Of a DNA stretch of 64,000 bases, positions 1-9,119 are shown one piece after another; the first letter of the stretch is position 1; each line of letters opens with the position of its first letter. This stretch comes from Tannerella serpentiformis (lineage in GTDB: Bacteria > Bacteroidota > Bacteroidia > Bacteroidales > Tannerellaceae). The notes beneath the pieces are model-generated. The model ran no database searches. It saw nothing but the letters and a program-made list of their open reading frames with translations, and was not told where the DNA came from. Location: assembly GCF_003033925.1 (NCBI RefSeq), contig NZ_CP028365.1, positions 930,001 to 994,000 of the forward strand. Reading direction: 5' to 3'. Made by a program: the position numbers and the translations under genes.

Positions 1-192
1 AAATTGCTTGTAGAGCGTCGGTTTCACGATCCACCCCAGCGGGAAGTGGATCCCCAGCGCAATGTTCGTCCCAAGCTTTGCCAACTTCACCAACCCGGGG
101 TGTTTGATGGTGCCAAACAGCAGGCGGGCGTTTCTCAGTTCACTGTCTGATTTCGCCTCAAAGGCGATCTGAGTATCATTAAAATCTAACAT
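1..192 (-). CDS. Proline dehydrogenase, N-terminal fragment (cut by window edge)
   Basis: Only the first 64 codons are present; the gene runs off the left edge. The peptide starts MLDFNDTQIAFEAKSDSEL and continues with an amphipathic stretch (LLFGTIKHPGLVKLAKLG, then ALGIHFPLGWIVKPTLYKQF). This resembles the start of Bacteroidetes proline dehydrogenases, which oxidise proline to pyrroline-5-carboxylate with FAD. The FAD-binding barrel is outside the window, so the assignment rests on the N-terminus alone. The start at 190-192 is the first in-frame ATG and preserves the family-like beginning. A 13-bp perfect dyad lies just upstream at 209-221. Confidence 0.72.
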   Translation of the reverse strand, partial: MLDFNDTQIAFEAKSDSELRNARLLFGTIKHPGLVKLAKLGTNIALGIHFPLGWIVKPTLYKQF

Positions 193-208
193 ATAGGTAC
201 TTGCTAAG

Positions 209-221
209 CGATTTGAAATCG
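209..221. promoter_or_regulatory. Short perfect dyad upstream of the proline dehydrogenase gene
   Basis: CGATTT-G-AAATCG is a perfect 6-bp inverted repeat with a 1-bp centre, 17 bp upstream of the start codon. The position fits an operator or promoter-proximal site, but no regulator is known for it here. Confidence 0.35.
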
Positions 222-399
222 GGCCGAATGTATTCCGTTTTCCATAACGCCACCCTCCCCCCCGTAACAATTTTCTCCCGAGGCGGCCCTGCGCGCTTAT
301 GATCTACAATCAAACGGGGTGAAAAACGACCGGCTTATATACCCGCAAAGCCTCTGAGAAAGGCTTGCCAGACGCCCCCTCCGGCGTGTGATCCGAGTC

Positions 400-770
400 G
401 GAGACTCCGAAAAGGCTGCGCAAGGCTTGCATGATCATTTCGGAGACTGTGAAAAGGCCGAGCAGGTGTTGCATAGTCACGCCGCACACTGTGAAAGGGC
501 TGTGCAGGTGTTGCATAGTCCCGCCACACACTGTGAAAGGGCTGTGCAAGGGTTGCATAGTCACGCCGCACACTGTGAAAGGGCCACGCAAGCGTTGCAT
601 GGTCGTTTCACACACTGTGAAAGGGCTGTGCAGGTGTTGCATGGTCATTTCACACACTGTGAAAGGGCCGCGCAAGCGTTGCATGATCGTTTCGCACACT
701 TTGCCGGTGCCACGCAGGTGTTGCACACTCGTTTCGCACACTGCGACGGCCTGTGCAAGGGATGAAAGAG
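400..770. repeat. 42-bp tandem array, family A (copy 1)
   Basis: About eight to nine copies of a 42-bp unit occupy the divergent gap between the proline dehydrogenase gene and the GLPGLI gene. The core is GCACACTGTGAAAGGGC, followed by a TGCA-rich segment and an ATAGTC or ATGGTC. CACACTGTG is a small dyad (CACA-C-TGTG); successive cores start at 485 and 527, exactly 42 bp apart. Outer copies are more diverged than central ones. The unit is a multiple of three and lacks stops, so long open frames appear on both strands; their His/Cys-rich 14-residue periodicity only reflects the DNA repeat. The same unit recurs inverted at 27.6-28.0 kb. Confidence 0.93.
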
Positions 771-869
771 ACCTTTCAGGATGGCTCCCAAACGGCTTCG
801 CAGCGTCCGGGAGATCATTTGAGGCTGAATGCATATCGCTATCTATGCACCCACTAACAGATATACAGT

Positions 870-1697
870 ATGAATACACGAATTCCAATCATTTGTCTAT
901 TGATGGCCGGCTGCATGAGCGTGTCGGCCCAGCACGCGGCGCAAGGGAAGTATGCGTGCATCTATGAGTACGACGTGAAAAGTGCGGACGGAAACGTCGA
1001 TCGGGGCACCACCCTGTTGCAGATCGCCGATGCCTTTGCGGTGTTCACGGATTATTCGGCCTTTCAGCTCGATTCGGTCGCTCGGCAGCCGGGCGCGTCG
1101 GAAGTGCAGCGGAAGGAGATGGAGGAACGGGTGGAGCGAAACGACCACTTTTTCGATCAAGCAGTCTATCAGAACGACCCGAGCAATCGCCTCACGGTGC
1201 ACAGCGTGATCGCCCCTTATCGATACACCTACGAGGAGAAGATCAACCCCATCGCTTGGCGCCTTGTGGACGAGGAGAAGGAAGTCTGCGGCTACCCTTG
1301 CAAGAAGGCGACCGGGACGTACGGCGGCCGCGAATGGATCGCGTGGTACGCCCCGGAGGTGGCCATCCCCTTCGGGCCTTGGAAGATCGTCGGGCTGCCC
1401 GGCCTGGTGATGGCGGCCGAAGATGCGGCAGGGGTGCATCGCTTCACCGCCATACAGTTTCGGGCCGCGTCGGGACCTGTCGTGACGGGCGAGCTGCCCG
1501 ATGAAATCAAGACGACGCGCGAGAAGTTCATCGAGGCCAAGAACCGTTTCGAGCAGAACCCCATGGCCAATCTGCCGCCCGAGGCGCTGTCGGACATGAC
1601 GATTCGCAAGAGGGAAGGCGGGCAAAAGTCAATCTTCGTCAACGGGGTGCAGCTGCGCATGCGGGCTAACGGATACACGCCGCTGGAAGTCGAATGA
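870..1697 (+). CDS. GLPGLI family protein, exported
   Basis: A 275-residue protein with a likely signal peptide (residues 1-21, cleavage near SVSA-QHAA). The family signature GLPGLV lies at residues 175-180, inside a conserved context (GYPCKKATGTYGGREWIAWY then IPFGPWKIVGLPG). GLPGLI proteins are Bacteroidetes-specific envelope proteins of unknown biochemical function. They are often encoded just before a carboxypeptidase-regulatory/TonB-receptor-like barrel, and that is the case here: the next gene overlaps this stop by 4 bp (ATGA). Translational coupling and a shared role are likely. The start at 870 gives a good signal peptide. Confidence 0.88.
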   Translation: MNTRIPIICLLMAGCMSVSAQHAAQGKYACIYEYDVKSADGNVDRGTTLLQIADAFAVFTDYSAFQLDSVARQPGASEVQRKEMEERVERNDHFFDQAVYQNDPSNRLTVHSVIAPYRYTYEEKINPIAWRLVDEEKEVCGYPCKKATGTYGGREWIAWYAPEVAIPFGPWKIVGLPGLVMAAEDAAGVHRFTAIQFRAASGPVVTGELPDEIKTTREKFIEAKNRFEQNPMANLPPEALSDMTIRKREGGQKSIFVNGVQLRMRANGYTPLEVE

Positions 1698-4285
1698 AGT
1701 GGCTCTTGTTCCTCGTCTTTGTGCTGACCGGAGCGCTTCCGCTCCGCGCCGGGCACACGTTACGCGGCACCGTCGCGAACGCCTCGGGCAAGGCCGTCGA
1801 GGCAGCCACGGTGGAAATCGTGGATCGCGATAAGACCATCGCCTATGCCTTTACCGATGCGCAGGGCGGTTACGTTGTCACGTATGAGGCCGACGCCGCG
1901 CAGCAGCTCCGGATCGTCGTCTCGCACCTCTCTTACGAAAAGCACACTGCGCAGATCAACGTCGGGGACAAGCGTCACGATGTGCGATTGAAGGACAAGA
2001 ACAAGTCCCTGCAAGAGGTCGTCGTCAAGGCCCCCGAGGTGTATCAGCGGGGCGATACGCTGAACTATCGGCTGAGCGCCTTCACCGGGGCGGCCGACTA
2101 TACGCTCAGCGATGCGCTGAAGAAGTTGCCGGGCGTGGAGGTGTCAGACGAGGGCGCCATCAAATACCTCGGGAAAGACATCTCCGACTTCTACATCGAA
2201 GGGCTGGATCTGCTCGGCGGGAAATACAACGTAGCCACGCAGAGCCTCCCCGCCGCGTACGTGACGTCCGTGCAAGTCCTCACGAACCATCAGCCGGTGA
2301 AGGTGGACGAGGCCGCGTTTTCTGACGATGTGGCGATCAATATCAAGCTCTCCAGACACGCCAAACTGCGGCCCGTCGGCACGTACGAGGCGACCGTCGG
2401 GCGAGGCGACAAGACGCGCTACTATCTCGCGGGGGCGGGCATGCTGTTCAATCCCGGCTTCCAGCTGCTGGCGGCCCTGAAGCTGGGCGATACGAAAGAG
2501 TTTGCCGAACAGGAGGGCCGCGATCATTTTGCGGACGACGCCTACACGCCCGTGGCTCGAGCGGTGTTGGGCGAGCTGAATGCCTCCCATCCCCCGATCA
2601 AACGGGAGCGATACATCTCCCCGCAAGACCATGCCTTGAGCCTGAACCTGATCCAAAAGCTGCGCCCCGAGGCCACGCTGAAGGCGAACGTGGGGTATGC
2701 CCACACCCGCACAGGGCACAGTTACGCCTCCGAACAACGCTTCCCCACCGACTCAGAGCCGATCACCATCGCCCAGCAGTATGCGCCCGACGTGGAGAGG
2801 CATCTGCCCTTCCTTTCGATGGAATACAAAGACAACCGCTCGAAGCGCTACCTCGTGAACCGCCTCACGGCCGGCGCTACGCTCCTGGATGCCTCGCTGC
2901 CGATGTCGGACGGCACGTGGGGCGCGTCGTTACAGCGTGAGAAGGGCCGCGAGGCCAACGTGGAGAACCGCTTCTCGGTGCGCTGGAAAAGTGAGAAGCT
3001 GGGCTGGGGACTCGCCTCGTTCGTCCGTTACAACCGCACGCCCGAGGGACGTCTCGACATCGCTACGAGCGACGGCGAACGCCTGACGCAACGGGCCACC
3101 GGTCGGCATTTGCTCGTCCGAACCACGCTCTCGGCTGCGTACGAGACGCGGACATCACGCCTCTACCTGCCGCTGACGGTGGACTATGGCGCGGACCGCT
3201 TGACGACGGCTTTGCAGCAGGATACCGTCGCGGCCGACAATCTCTTGGACGGCGCGTCGCTGCGCATCCTCCTCTCCCCACAATACGAATACACCCACCC
3301 GCTGCGGCGATTCATCTTTCGCGCCTCCACCACCCTGGGCGGCGTGTTCCAGGACTACATCAACCGGGGGAGCCTCCCCGCGACTTATCGGACGGGCCGA
3401 TGGACGGCCGCCCCGTCGCTTTACTTCTACTATGCGCTCTCGCCGCGATCCATCGTCCGGCTGCAGGGGGCGTATGCGGAGACGGACGGCGACTTGGCCG
3501 ACTTGCTCACCGCGCCCATTCGCAATCGCCTGACGTCCGAGCGGCGTGGCCTCGGCCTGCTCGCCCGTAGCCGCACGCTCTCCGCCCGGGCCGATTACGA
3601 CTTCAAGCTGCCCCTCGAAATGCTCTTTTGCTACGTCGGCGCCTCCTATGTGCAGCAGCGCAACAGCCTGATCCCATCGCTGGCGGTCAGTCCGCGGTTG
3701 ATCGAAGCGACGGCCCACTGCATGCCGCATCATACGCGCCACGCAAGCGTCTACTTCGGCGTCACCAAGCGCTTCCAGTCCATCGGGACAAAGGCGGCGC
3801 TCAACGCCGGCTTCACGCGCGGCCAGCAGGCGATGATCCAAAATGAACGGCTGTACAATTACCGACTGAGCACACTTTGGTTCACCCCGACCGTCGTCGC
3901 TAAGCCCTTCGGCGACCCCGTAGAGCTGGCCTACAGCTACCGCTTCGTCAAGACTTTCAACCGCATCCGCAGCGGCCGCACGTCGTCGCATCTCTCGCAG
4001 ACGCACGACATCCGGCTGCATCTCCAGCCCGCCGCGGCATGGCTCCTCACGGCCTCGTCCGACATCACCACCGAGGCCTGGCCCACCGGCCGCCCCGTCA
4101 CGGCCACCCTCTTCGACCTCGGCCTCACCTATCGCCACCGCGCCTTACGCCTCAGCCTCGACCTGCGCAACGTCTTCAACCGTCGGCATTACAGCTATTC
4201 GCTTTTCAGCGCCGTCAACACCTACACCTATAGCTATCGCCTCCGCGGCCGTGAGCTGTGGCTCACCGCTTCGCTCACGCGATGA
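1694..4285 (+). CDS. TonB-dependent receptor-like outer membrane protein with carboxypeptidase regulatory-like domain
   Basis: An 863-residue protein with a signal peptide (MKWLLFLVFVLTGALPLRAG). Residues about 20-105 form a CarboxypepD_reg-like beta-sandwich domain, and residues about 110-215 look like a plug (VVVKAPEVYQRGDTLNYR, then KKLPGVEVSDEGAIKYLGKD). The remaining about 640 residues have alternating aromatic and polar residues typical of a 22-strand barrel. No classical TonB box is obvious. It is translationally coupled to the upstream GLPGLI gene. Substrate is unknown; proteins of this class may be assembly or transport partners of the GLPGLI protein. The end (RGRELWLTASLTR) fits a last beta strand. 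Confidence 0.84.
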   Translation: MKWLLFLVFVLTGALPLRAGHTLRGTVANASGKAVEAATVEIVDRDKTIAYAFTDAQGGYVVTYEADAAQQLRIVVSHLSYEKHTAQINVGDKRHDVRLKDKNKSLQEVVVKAPEVYQRGDTLNYRLSAFTGAADYTLSDALKKLPGVEVSDEGAIKYLGKDISDFYIEGLDLLGGKYNVATQSLPAAYVTSVQVLTNHQPVKVDEAAFSDDVAINIKLSRHAKLRPVGTYEATVGRGDKTRYYLAGAGMLFNPGFQLLAALKLGDTKEFAEQEGRDHFADDAYTPVARAVLGELNASHPPIKRERYISPQDHALSLNLIQKLRPEATLKANVGYAHTRTGHSYASEQRFPTDSEPITIAQQYAPDVERHLPFLSMEYKDNRSKRYLVNRLTAGATLLDASLPMSDGTWGASLQREKGREANVENRFSVRWKSEKLGWGLASFVRYNRTPEGRLDIATSDGERLTQRATGRHLLVRTTLSAAYETRTSRLYLPLTVDYGADRLTTALQQDTVAADNLLDGASLRILLSPQYEYTHPLRRFIFRASTTLGGVFQDYINRGSLPATYRTGRWTAAPSLYFYYALSPRSIVRLQGAYAETDGDLADLLTAPIRNRLTSERRGLGLLARSRTLSARADYDFKLPLEMLFCYVGASYVQQRNSLIPSLAVSPRLIEATAHCMPHHTRHASVYFGVTKRFQSIGTKAALNAGFTRGQQAMIQNERLYNYRLSTLWFTPTVVAKPFGDPVELAYSYRFVKTFNRIRSGRTSSHLSQTHDIRLHLQPAAAWLLTASSDITTEAWPTGRPVTATLFDLGLTYRHRALRLSLDLRNVFNRRHYSYSLFSAVNTYTYSYRLRGRELWLTASLTR

Positions 4286-4410
4286 CGTCAGGCGTCGCCT
4301 CCATCGCTTGGGGAAATGCATGCAATTCCAAACAGCTTCTTGAGATCTACGTACGGGCGTTCTGCTCGCTCGTCGTTATGTCGCTTGGGAGGAGTCTCTG
4401 GGTCGAAAGC

Positions 4411-4912
4411 GACGCCAGAATGTCGCATGACGGAGCCGCTGGCACGCAGGCGCCTCAAAATGCCGCATGACGGAGCCGCTGGCACGCAGCGACGCCAAAA
4501 TGTCGCATGACGGAGTCGCTGGCACGCAGGCGCCCCAGAATGTCGCATGACGGAGCCGCTGGCACGCAGGCGCCTCAAAATGTCGCATGACGGGGCCGCT
4601 GGCACGCAGCGACGCCAGAATGTCGCTTGACGAGGCCGCTGGCACGTAGCGACGCCAAAAAGTCGCTTGACGGAGCCGCTGGCACGCAGCGACACCAAAA
4701 AGTCGCTTGACGGAGCCGCTGGCACGCAGCGACGCCAAAAAGTCGCTTGACGGAGCCGCTGGCACGCAGCGATGCCAAAAAGTCGCTTGACGGGGCCGCT
4801 GGCTCCCAGCGACGCGAAAAACTCGCTTGACGGGTCCGCTGGCACGCAGCGGCGCCAAAAACTCGCTTGACGAGGCCGCTGGCACCCAGCGACGCCAAAA
4901 AGTCGCTCGGGC
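4411..4912. repeat. 40-bp tandem array, family B
   Basis: Twelve units of exactly 40 bp begin at 4421, 4461, 4501 and so on to 4861, with partial units at both ends. The conserved core reads GACGGAGCCGCTGGCACGCA, followed by GCGACGCCAAAA or GGCGCCTCAAAA. CGCTG-GCACG-CAGCG is a dyad inside each unit. The left half of the array carries TGTCGCATGA and the right half AGTCGCTTGA, so copies have been homogenised in blocks. It separates the TonB-like gene from aspS. Long minus-strand open frames through it are by-products of three units making 120 bp. Confidence 0.95.
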
Positions 4913-5023
4913 GGGCCGACTCCTTGCGTCGAACTCACAATCTGAAAAAGGTCAGCGCCAGAGGGTGAACGGAAGTTTACGCGCTTGCGCCGATTCCGAC
5001 TGAATGACTTTCCCAAGCGGACT

Positions 5024-5031
5024 TATCTTTG
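5024..5031 (+). promoter_or_regulatory. Bacteroidetes -7 promoter box for aspS
   Basis: TATCTTTG matches the Bacteroidetes sigma -7 consensus TAnnTTTG and lies 41 bp before the aspS ATG. It is just outside the 40-bp array, so the array itself is probably not transcribed from this promoter. Confidence 0.6.
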
Positions 5032-5072
5032 GCGCCGCTTATCCAAAGACAATCATTACACATCATATTTAT

Positions 5073-6827
5073 ATGTACAGGACAAATACTTGCGGCGAGC
5101 TGCGACTGACCGACGAGGGACGGACCGCGACGCTGGCCGGATGGGTACAGCGTACCCGAAAGATGGGCGGCATGACGTTCGTCGACCTGCGCGACCGCTA
5201 CGGCATCACGCAATTGGTGTTTAACGAAGCCCTCAACGCGCCGCTCTGCGAGCAGGCCAACAAGCTGGGGCGAGAGTTTGTGATCCGCGTGACGGGCACC
5301 GTCCGCGAGCGCTCGAACAAGAATCCGCACCTCGCCACGGGCGAGATCGAGCTGATCGTCGATGAGTTGGAAGTGCTCAACCCGGCGCTCACCCCGCCGT
5401 TCACCATCGAGGACGAGACCGACGGCGGCGACGATCTGCGCATGAAGTATCGCTACTTAGACCTCCGTCGGCAGGCCGTGCGTAAGAATTTAGAGCTGCG
5501 CCATCGCATGGCGCTCGAGGTGCGCCGATACCTGAACGACCTCCATTTCTTGGAGGTGGAGACCCCCGTTTTGGTCAACTCCACGCCGGAGGGCGCGCGC
5601 GACTTTGTTGTGCCCTCGCGCATGAACCCGGGGCAATTCTATGCCCTGCCACAGTCGCCGCAGACGCTCAAGCAGCTGCTGATGGTCTCCGGTTTCGACC
5701 GCTATTTCCAGATCGTGAAATGCTTCCGCGACGAAGACCTCCGCGCCGACCGTCAGCCGGAGTTCACGCAGATCGACTGCGAGATGAGCTTCGTGGAGCA
5801 AGACGACGTCATCACGCTCTTTGAGGGCATGGTGCGCCACCTCTTCCGCGCCGTCCTCGGCGTGGAGTTCTCCAGCGAGGCCTTCCCGCGCATGACGTGG
5901 CACGACGCCATGAAGTATTACGGCTCCGACAAGCCCGACCTGCGCTTCGGCATGCGTTTCGTGGAGCTCACCGACCTGATGCGGGGCCACGGATTCGGCG
6001 TCTTCGACCGTGCCGACTACATCGCCGGCATCCGGGCTGAAGGCGCAGCCACCTACACGCGCAAGCAGCTCGACGAACTGACCAAGTTTGTGGAGCGGCC
6101 GCAGATCGGGGCCAAGGGTCTCATCTACGCCCGCGTGGAGCCGGACGGACACGTCAAGTCGAGTATCGACAAGTATTTCACCCAGGAGCAGCTGCAGGCC
6201 ATGAAGGCTGCCTTCGGCGCCGAGCCGGGCGACCTGATGCTGATTCTCTGTGGCGAGACAGACAAGACGCGCAAGCAGCTCTGCGAGCTCCGTCTGGAGA
6301 TGGGCAACCGGCTCGGGCTGCGAGATAAGTCGCGGTTCGAATGCCTCTGGGTAGTCGACTTCCCGCTGTTGGAGTGGAGCGAAGAAGACCAACGCTTCTA
6401 CGCCGTGCATCACCCCTTCACCTCGCCCAAGCCGGAGGACATCCCGCTGCTTGAGACCGATCCCGGGGCCGTCCGCGCTAATGCCTACGACATGGTCATC
6501 AACGGTGTCGAAGTGGGCGGCGGGTCGATCCGTATCCACGACAGCAAGTTGCAAGACAAGATGTTCTCGATACTCGGCTTCACCGAAGAGCGCGCCCAGG
6601 AGCAGTTTGGCTTCCTCATGAACGCCTTCAAATACGGCGCCCCACCCCACGGCGGCATTGCCTACGGCCTCGACCGTGTCGTCTCGCTCTTCGCCGGCCT
6701 CGACTCCATCCGCGACTGCATCGCCTTCCCGAAAAACAATGCGGGCCGCGACGTCATGCTCGACGCCCCGACACCGCTTGAGCCAGCACAGCTCGAGGAA
6801 CTTCACATCGACGTGAAACCGGAATAA
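5073..6827 (+). CDS. aspS: Aspartate--tRNA ligase
   Basis: A 584-residue bacterial-type aspartyl-tRNA synthetase that charges tRNA-Asp in the cytoplasm. Residues 1-105 form the OB-fold anticodon-binding domain. Class II motif 2 ([16 protein letters not shown]) is at 218-233, a GAD insertion follows at about 280-410, and motif 3 ([10 protein letters not shown]) is near residue 530. The length is normal for the family. The chosen ATG gives [11 protein letters not shown], the usual start; a longer reading from 5004 would add 23 unconserved residues and overlap the promoter box. It is followed 11 bp later by the NIF3 gene, so the two are probably cotranscribed. Confidence 0.97.
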   Translation: MYRTNTCGELRLTDEGRTATLAGWVQRTRKMGGMTFVDLRDRYGITQLVFNEALNAPLCEQANKLGREFVIRVTGTVRERSNKNPHLATGEIELIVDELEVLNPALTPPFTIEDETDGGDDLRMKYRYLDLRRQAVRKNLELRHRMALEVRRYLNDLHFLEVETPVLVNSTPEGARDFVVPSRMNPGQFYALPQSPQTLKQLLMVSGFDRYFQIVKCFRDEDLRADRQPEFTQIDCEMSFVEQDDVITLFEGMVRHLFRAVLGVEFSSEAFPRMTWHDAMKYYGSDKPDLRFGMRFVELTDLMRGHGFGVFDRADYIAGIRAEGAATYTRKQLDELTKFVERPQIGAKGLIYARVEPDGHVKSSIDKYFTQEQLQAMKAAFGAEPGDLMLILCGETDKTRKQLCELRLEMGNRLGLRDKSRFECLWVVDFPLLEWSEEDQRFYAVHHPFTSPKPEDIPLLETDPGAVRANAYDMVINGVEVGGGSIRIHDSKLQDKMFSILGFTEERAQEQFGFLMNAFKYGAPPHGGIAYGLDRVVSLFAGLDSIRDCIAFPKNNAGRDVMLDAPTPLEPAQLEELHIDVKPE

Positions 6828-6838
6828 CCGCACGCGCC

Positions 6839-7936
6839 ATGCTGCTCATCAGAGATGTTTTACGTGAAATAGAGCGCCTCGCACCGACCGCGTTGCAAGA
6901 GTCGTACGACCATACTGGCCTTCAGGTGGGCGACGTCAACCAGCCGGCGCGTGGCGCACTGCTCTGCGTCGACGTCACGGAGGCCGTGGTCGACGAGGCC
7001 ATCGCCCACGATTGCAACCTCATCATTGCCCACCATCCGCTGCTGTTCCGCCCCCTGCGTGAGCTGACGGGTGCGGACTACGTGCAGCGGTGCGTGGCCA
7101 AAGCCTGCCGGAACGACGTCGTGATCTATGCCGCCCATACGAACCTCGACAATGCCACGGGTGGCGTCAACTACAAGCTGGCCGAGCTGATCGGGCTACA
7201 GAACACGCGCATCCTGCATCCGCTGTCGGACGGCCTGCTGAAGCTCGTCACCTTCGTGCCGGAAGCGCACGCCGATGCTGTGCGCGCGGCCTTGGCCGAC
7301 GCCGGTGCGGGCCACATCGGAGCCTACGACGCATGCAGTTTCAGCACACCGGGCGAGGGGCGATTCCGTGCCACGGAGGGCTGTCAGCCATACGTCGGCA
7401 CCGTCGGCGCGCTGCATGTCGAACCCGAGGTGCGCGTAGAAACCATCTTGCCGCGCCATCTGCGCAGCACCGTGGTGCGGGCCTTGCTCGCAGCGCATCC
7501 CTACGAGGAGGTGGCCTACGATCTCTATCCATTGAGTAACGCTTGGTCGCAGGCCGGATCGGGAGCTGTCGGTGAGCTGGTGGAGCCGATGAGTGAGGCG
7601 GACTTCCTGCATCACTTGAAGAGCGTGCTCCATGTGCCCTGCGTACGCCACTCCGCGCTGCGCGGTCGGCCAGTGAGGCGCGTGGCCCTCTGCGGTGGAA
7701 GCGGCGCGTTCCTTTGGCGCGACGCCGCAGCGGCAGGTGCGGATGTGTTCGTGACCGGCGAGGCGAAGTACAACGACTACTTCGACGTGGCGGATAGCCT
7801 CCTCCTGGCCGTCGTCGGGCACTATGAGAGTGAGCGATGCACGGTGGATTTGTTTCACGAAATCATCTCCTCGAAACACCCTACTTTTGCACTACGAAAC
7901 TCAGAAACAAGCATTAATCCCATAACATATTTATAG
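6839..7936 (+). CDS. NIF3-like dinuclear metal centre protein (YqfO/YbgI family)
   Basis: A 365-residue NIF3 family protein. The metal-binding His pair is seen in LIIAHHPLLF (about residues 60-69), with AAHTNLDNATGG following and a C-terminal GHYESER. The middle part (about 135-240) is the PII/CutA-like insertion that makes the longer YqfO form. Proteins of this family form hexameric toroids; proposed roles include GTP cyclohydrolase I type 2, but the true reaction is unsettled. It lies between aspS and the zinc-ribbon gene (3-bp gap downstream), a common Bacteroidetes arrangement. Confidence 0.93.
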   Translation: MLLIRDVLREIERLAPTALQESYDHTGLQVGDVNQPARGALLCVDVTEAVVDEAIAHDCNLIIAHHPLLFRPLRELTGADYVQRCVAKACRNDVVIYAAHTNLDNATGGVNYKLAELIGLQNTRILHPLSDGLLKLVTFVPEAHADAVRAALADAGAGHIGAYDACSFSTPGEGRFRATEGCQPYVGTVGALHVEPEVRVETILPRHLRSTVVRALLAAHPYEEVAYDLYPLSNAWSQAGSGAVGELVEPMSEADFLHHLKSVLHVPCVRHSALRGRPVRRVALCGGSGAFLWRDAAAAGADVFVTGEAKYNDYFDVADSLLLAVVGHYESERCTVDLFHEIISSKHPTFALRNSETSINPITYL

Positions 7937-7939
7937 CGT

Positions 7940-8788
7940 ATGACTACGAAAGAAGAAACGTCAGTGATGAATGAGGCCGAAACGCCGACGCCCGAAGTGG
8001 TGGAAACAGCTGCCCCAACCCATACCCCCGCAGCTGAATACCGGGAGCTGACGGTCGAAGAGCGGCTCCGATCACTGCACCATTTGCAGGCGATCATGTC
8101 GGAGGTCGACAAGCTGAAAACCCTGCGTGGGGAGCTGCCGCTGGAAGTGCAGGACTTGGAAGACGAAATAGCCGGACTGGAGACGCGCATTAAGAATTAT
8201 CAGAGCGGCATTGAGGAGAATAAGGCGAACGTGCTGGCGCAGAAAAACAAAATCTCGGAGTCGAGAGAGCTGATCGAGCGCTACAAGTCGCAACTGGACA
8301 ATGTGCGTAACAACCGCGAGTTCGACAACCTGACGAAGGAAATCGAGTTCCAAGGCCTCGAGATCGAGTTTGCCGAAAAGAAAATCCGCGAGTTCAACGC
8401 CGCCGTAGACGCCAAGAAGCAGAAGATCAAGCAGAGCAAGGAAGTGCTCGAAGGGCGCAAGGGCGATCTGGCGCAGAAGAAGAGCGAGCTGGATGAGATC
8501 ACCTCCGAGACGCGTCAGGAGGAGGATCGCCTGCGCGACAAGGCCAAGGCGCTCGAGACGACCATCGAGCCGCGCCTCCTGGCAGCCTTCAAACGTATTC
8601 GCAAGGGCGCCCGCAACGGGCTCGCCGTGGTGCCCATCGAACGCGATGCGTGCGGCGGCTGCTTCAACAAAATTCCGCCCCAGCGACAGATGGACATCAA
8701 GCTGAGGAAGAAAATCATCGTCTGCGAGTATTGCGGCCGTATCATGATCGACCCCGATCTGGCCGAAGAGGGGACTCCCAACACCTGA
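7940..8788 (+). CDS. Zinc ribbon coiled-coil protein (COG1579)
   Basis: A 282-residue protein. Residues about 1-45 are a low-complexity acidic leader, and residues about 50-225 form a long coiled coil rich in Glu/Lys with heptad spacing. A C-terminal zinc ribbon carries two CxxC pairs (CGGC, then CEYC about 20 residues later). COG1579 proteins resemble the chlamydial CdsZ protein and are suspected nucleic-acid-binding or scaffold proteins; the exact role is not known. Two in-frame Met codons (residues 1 and 10) are possible starts. A TACTTTTG box at 7882-7889, within the end of the NIF3 gene, could be an internal promoter. Confidence 0.9.
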   Translation: MTTKEETSVMNEAETPTPEVVETAAPTHTPAAEYRELTVEERLRSLHHLQAIMSEVDKLKTLRGELPLEVQDLEDEIAGLETRIKNYQSGIEENKANVLAQKNKISESRELIERYKSQLDNVRNNREFDNLTKEIEFQGLEIEFAEKKIREFNAAVDAKKQKIKQSKEVLEGRKGDLAQKKSELDEITSETRQEEDRLRDKAKALETTIEPRLLAAFKRIRKGARNGLAVVPIERDACGGCFNKIPPQRQMDIKLRKKIIVCEYCGRIMIDPDLAEEGTPNT

Positions 8789-8814
8789 CCCCCGCGACTG
8801 ATCACCAAGAATTG

Positions 8815-8862
8815 CAGCGCCGCCCTGTCGGAATCCCTTCCGGCGGGGCGGCGTTGTGTTAT
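8815..8862 (+). terminator. Hairpin terminator after the zinc-ribbon gene
   Basis: A GC-rich hairpin (left arm GCGCCGCCCTGTCGGA, right arm TCCGGCGGGGCGGCGT) begins 27 bp after the stop codon and is followed by TTGTGTTATT. It probably ends the aspS-NIF3-zinc ribbon transcript. The T run is weak, so termination efficiency is uncertain. Confidence 0.65.
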
Positions 8863-9119
8863 TGAGGGAGGGAGTGGTCGGCGGTTAAGCCAGCAGGGGG
8901 CCTCGAACCTGTTCGGGCCGCAGCGTCCAATCCGATGGGAGCCAACCGCCGAACCCGACCGGCCCCATACGCCGAGCGGTATTGGGCCTATCCACCCGAA
9001 GCGAGTGGGCCTACACGCCCCATGGGGTGGGGGCTGTCAGGCAAACGGTCTTGGGCGCATCATGCAAGCCCGATCGGACCCACTCTGCCATCCGGTTTTA
9101 ACTCCCGCTTCCGTAGCCG
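8863..9119. other. Non-coding gap between convergent genes
   Basis: GC-rich sequence with several TGGGCC or GGGCC/GGCCC motifs spaced irregularly, about 20-45 bp apart. It could be a decayed member of the dyad-array class seen elsewhere in the window, but the spacing is not regular enough for a firm call. No gene was seen. Confidence 0.3.

Noticed and set aside
388-765. His/Cys-rich repeat proteins read from the 42-bp array on both strands
   Set aside because: The unit is 42 bp and stop-free, so several frames stay open at once; the protein repeats mirror the DNA repeat and no start, promoter or conserved domain supports them.
3155-4138. 327-residue open frame opposite the TonB-like gene
   Set aside because: Antisense shadow in GC-rich coding DNA; the plus-strand protein has clear domain structure.
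4288-5016. 242-residue minus-strand repeat protein over the 40-bp array
   Set aside because: Three frames give similar repeat proteins because three 40-bp units make 120 bp; it also overlaps the aspS promoter.
5490-6833. 447-residue open frame opposite aspS
   Set aside because: Antisense shadow of a certain gene.
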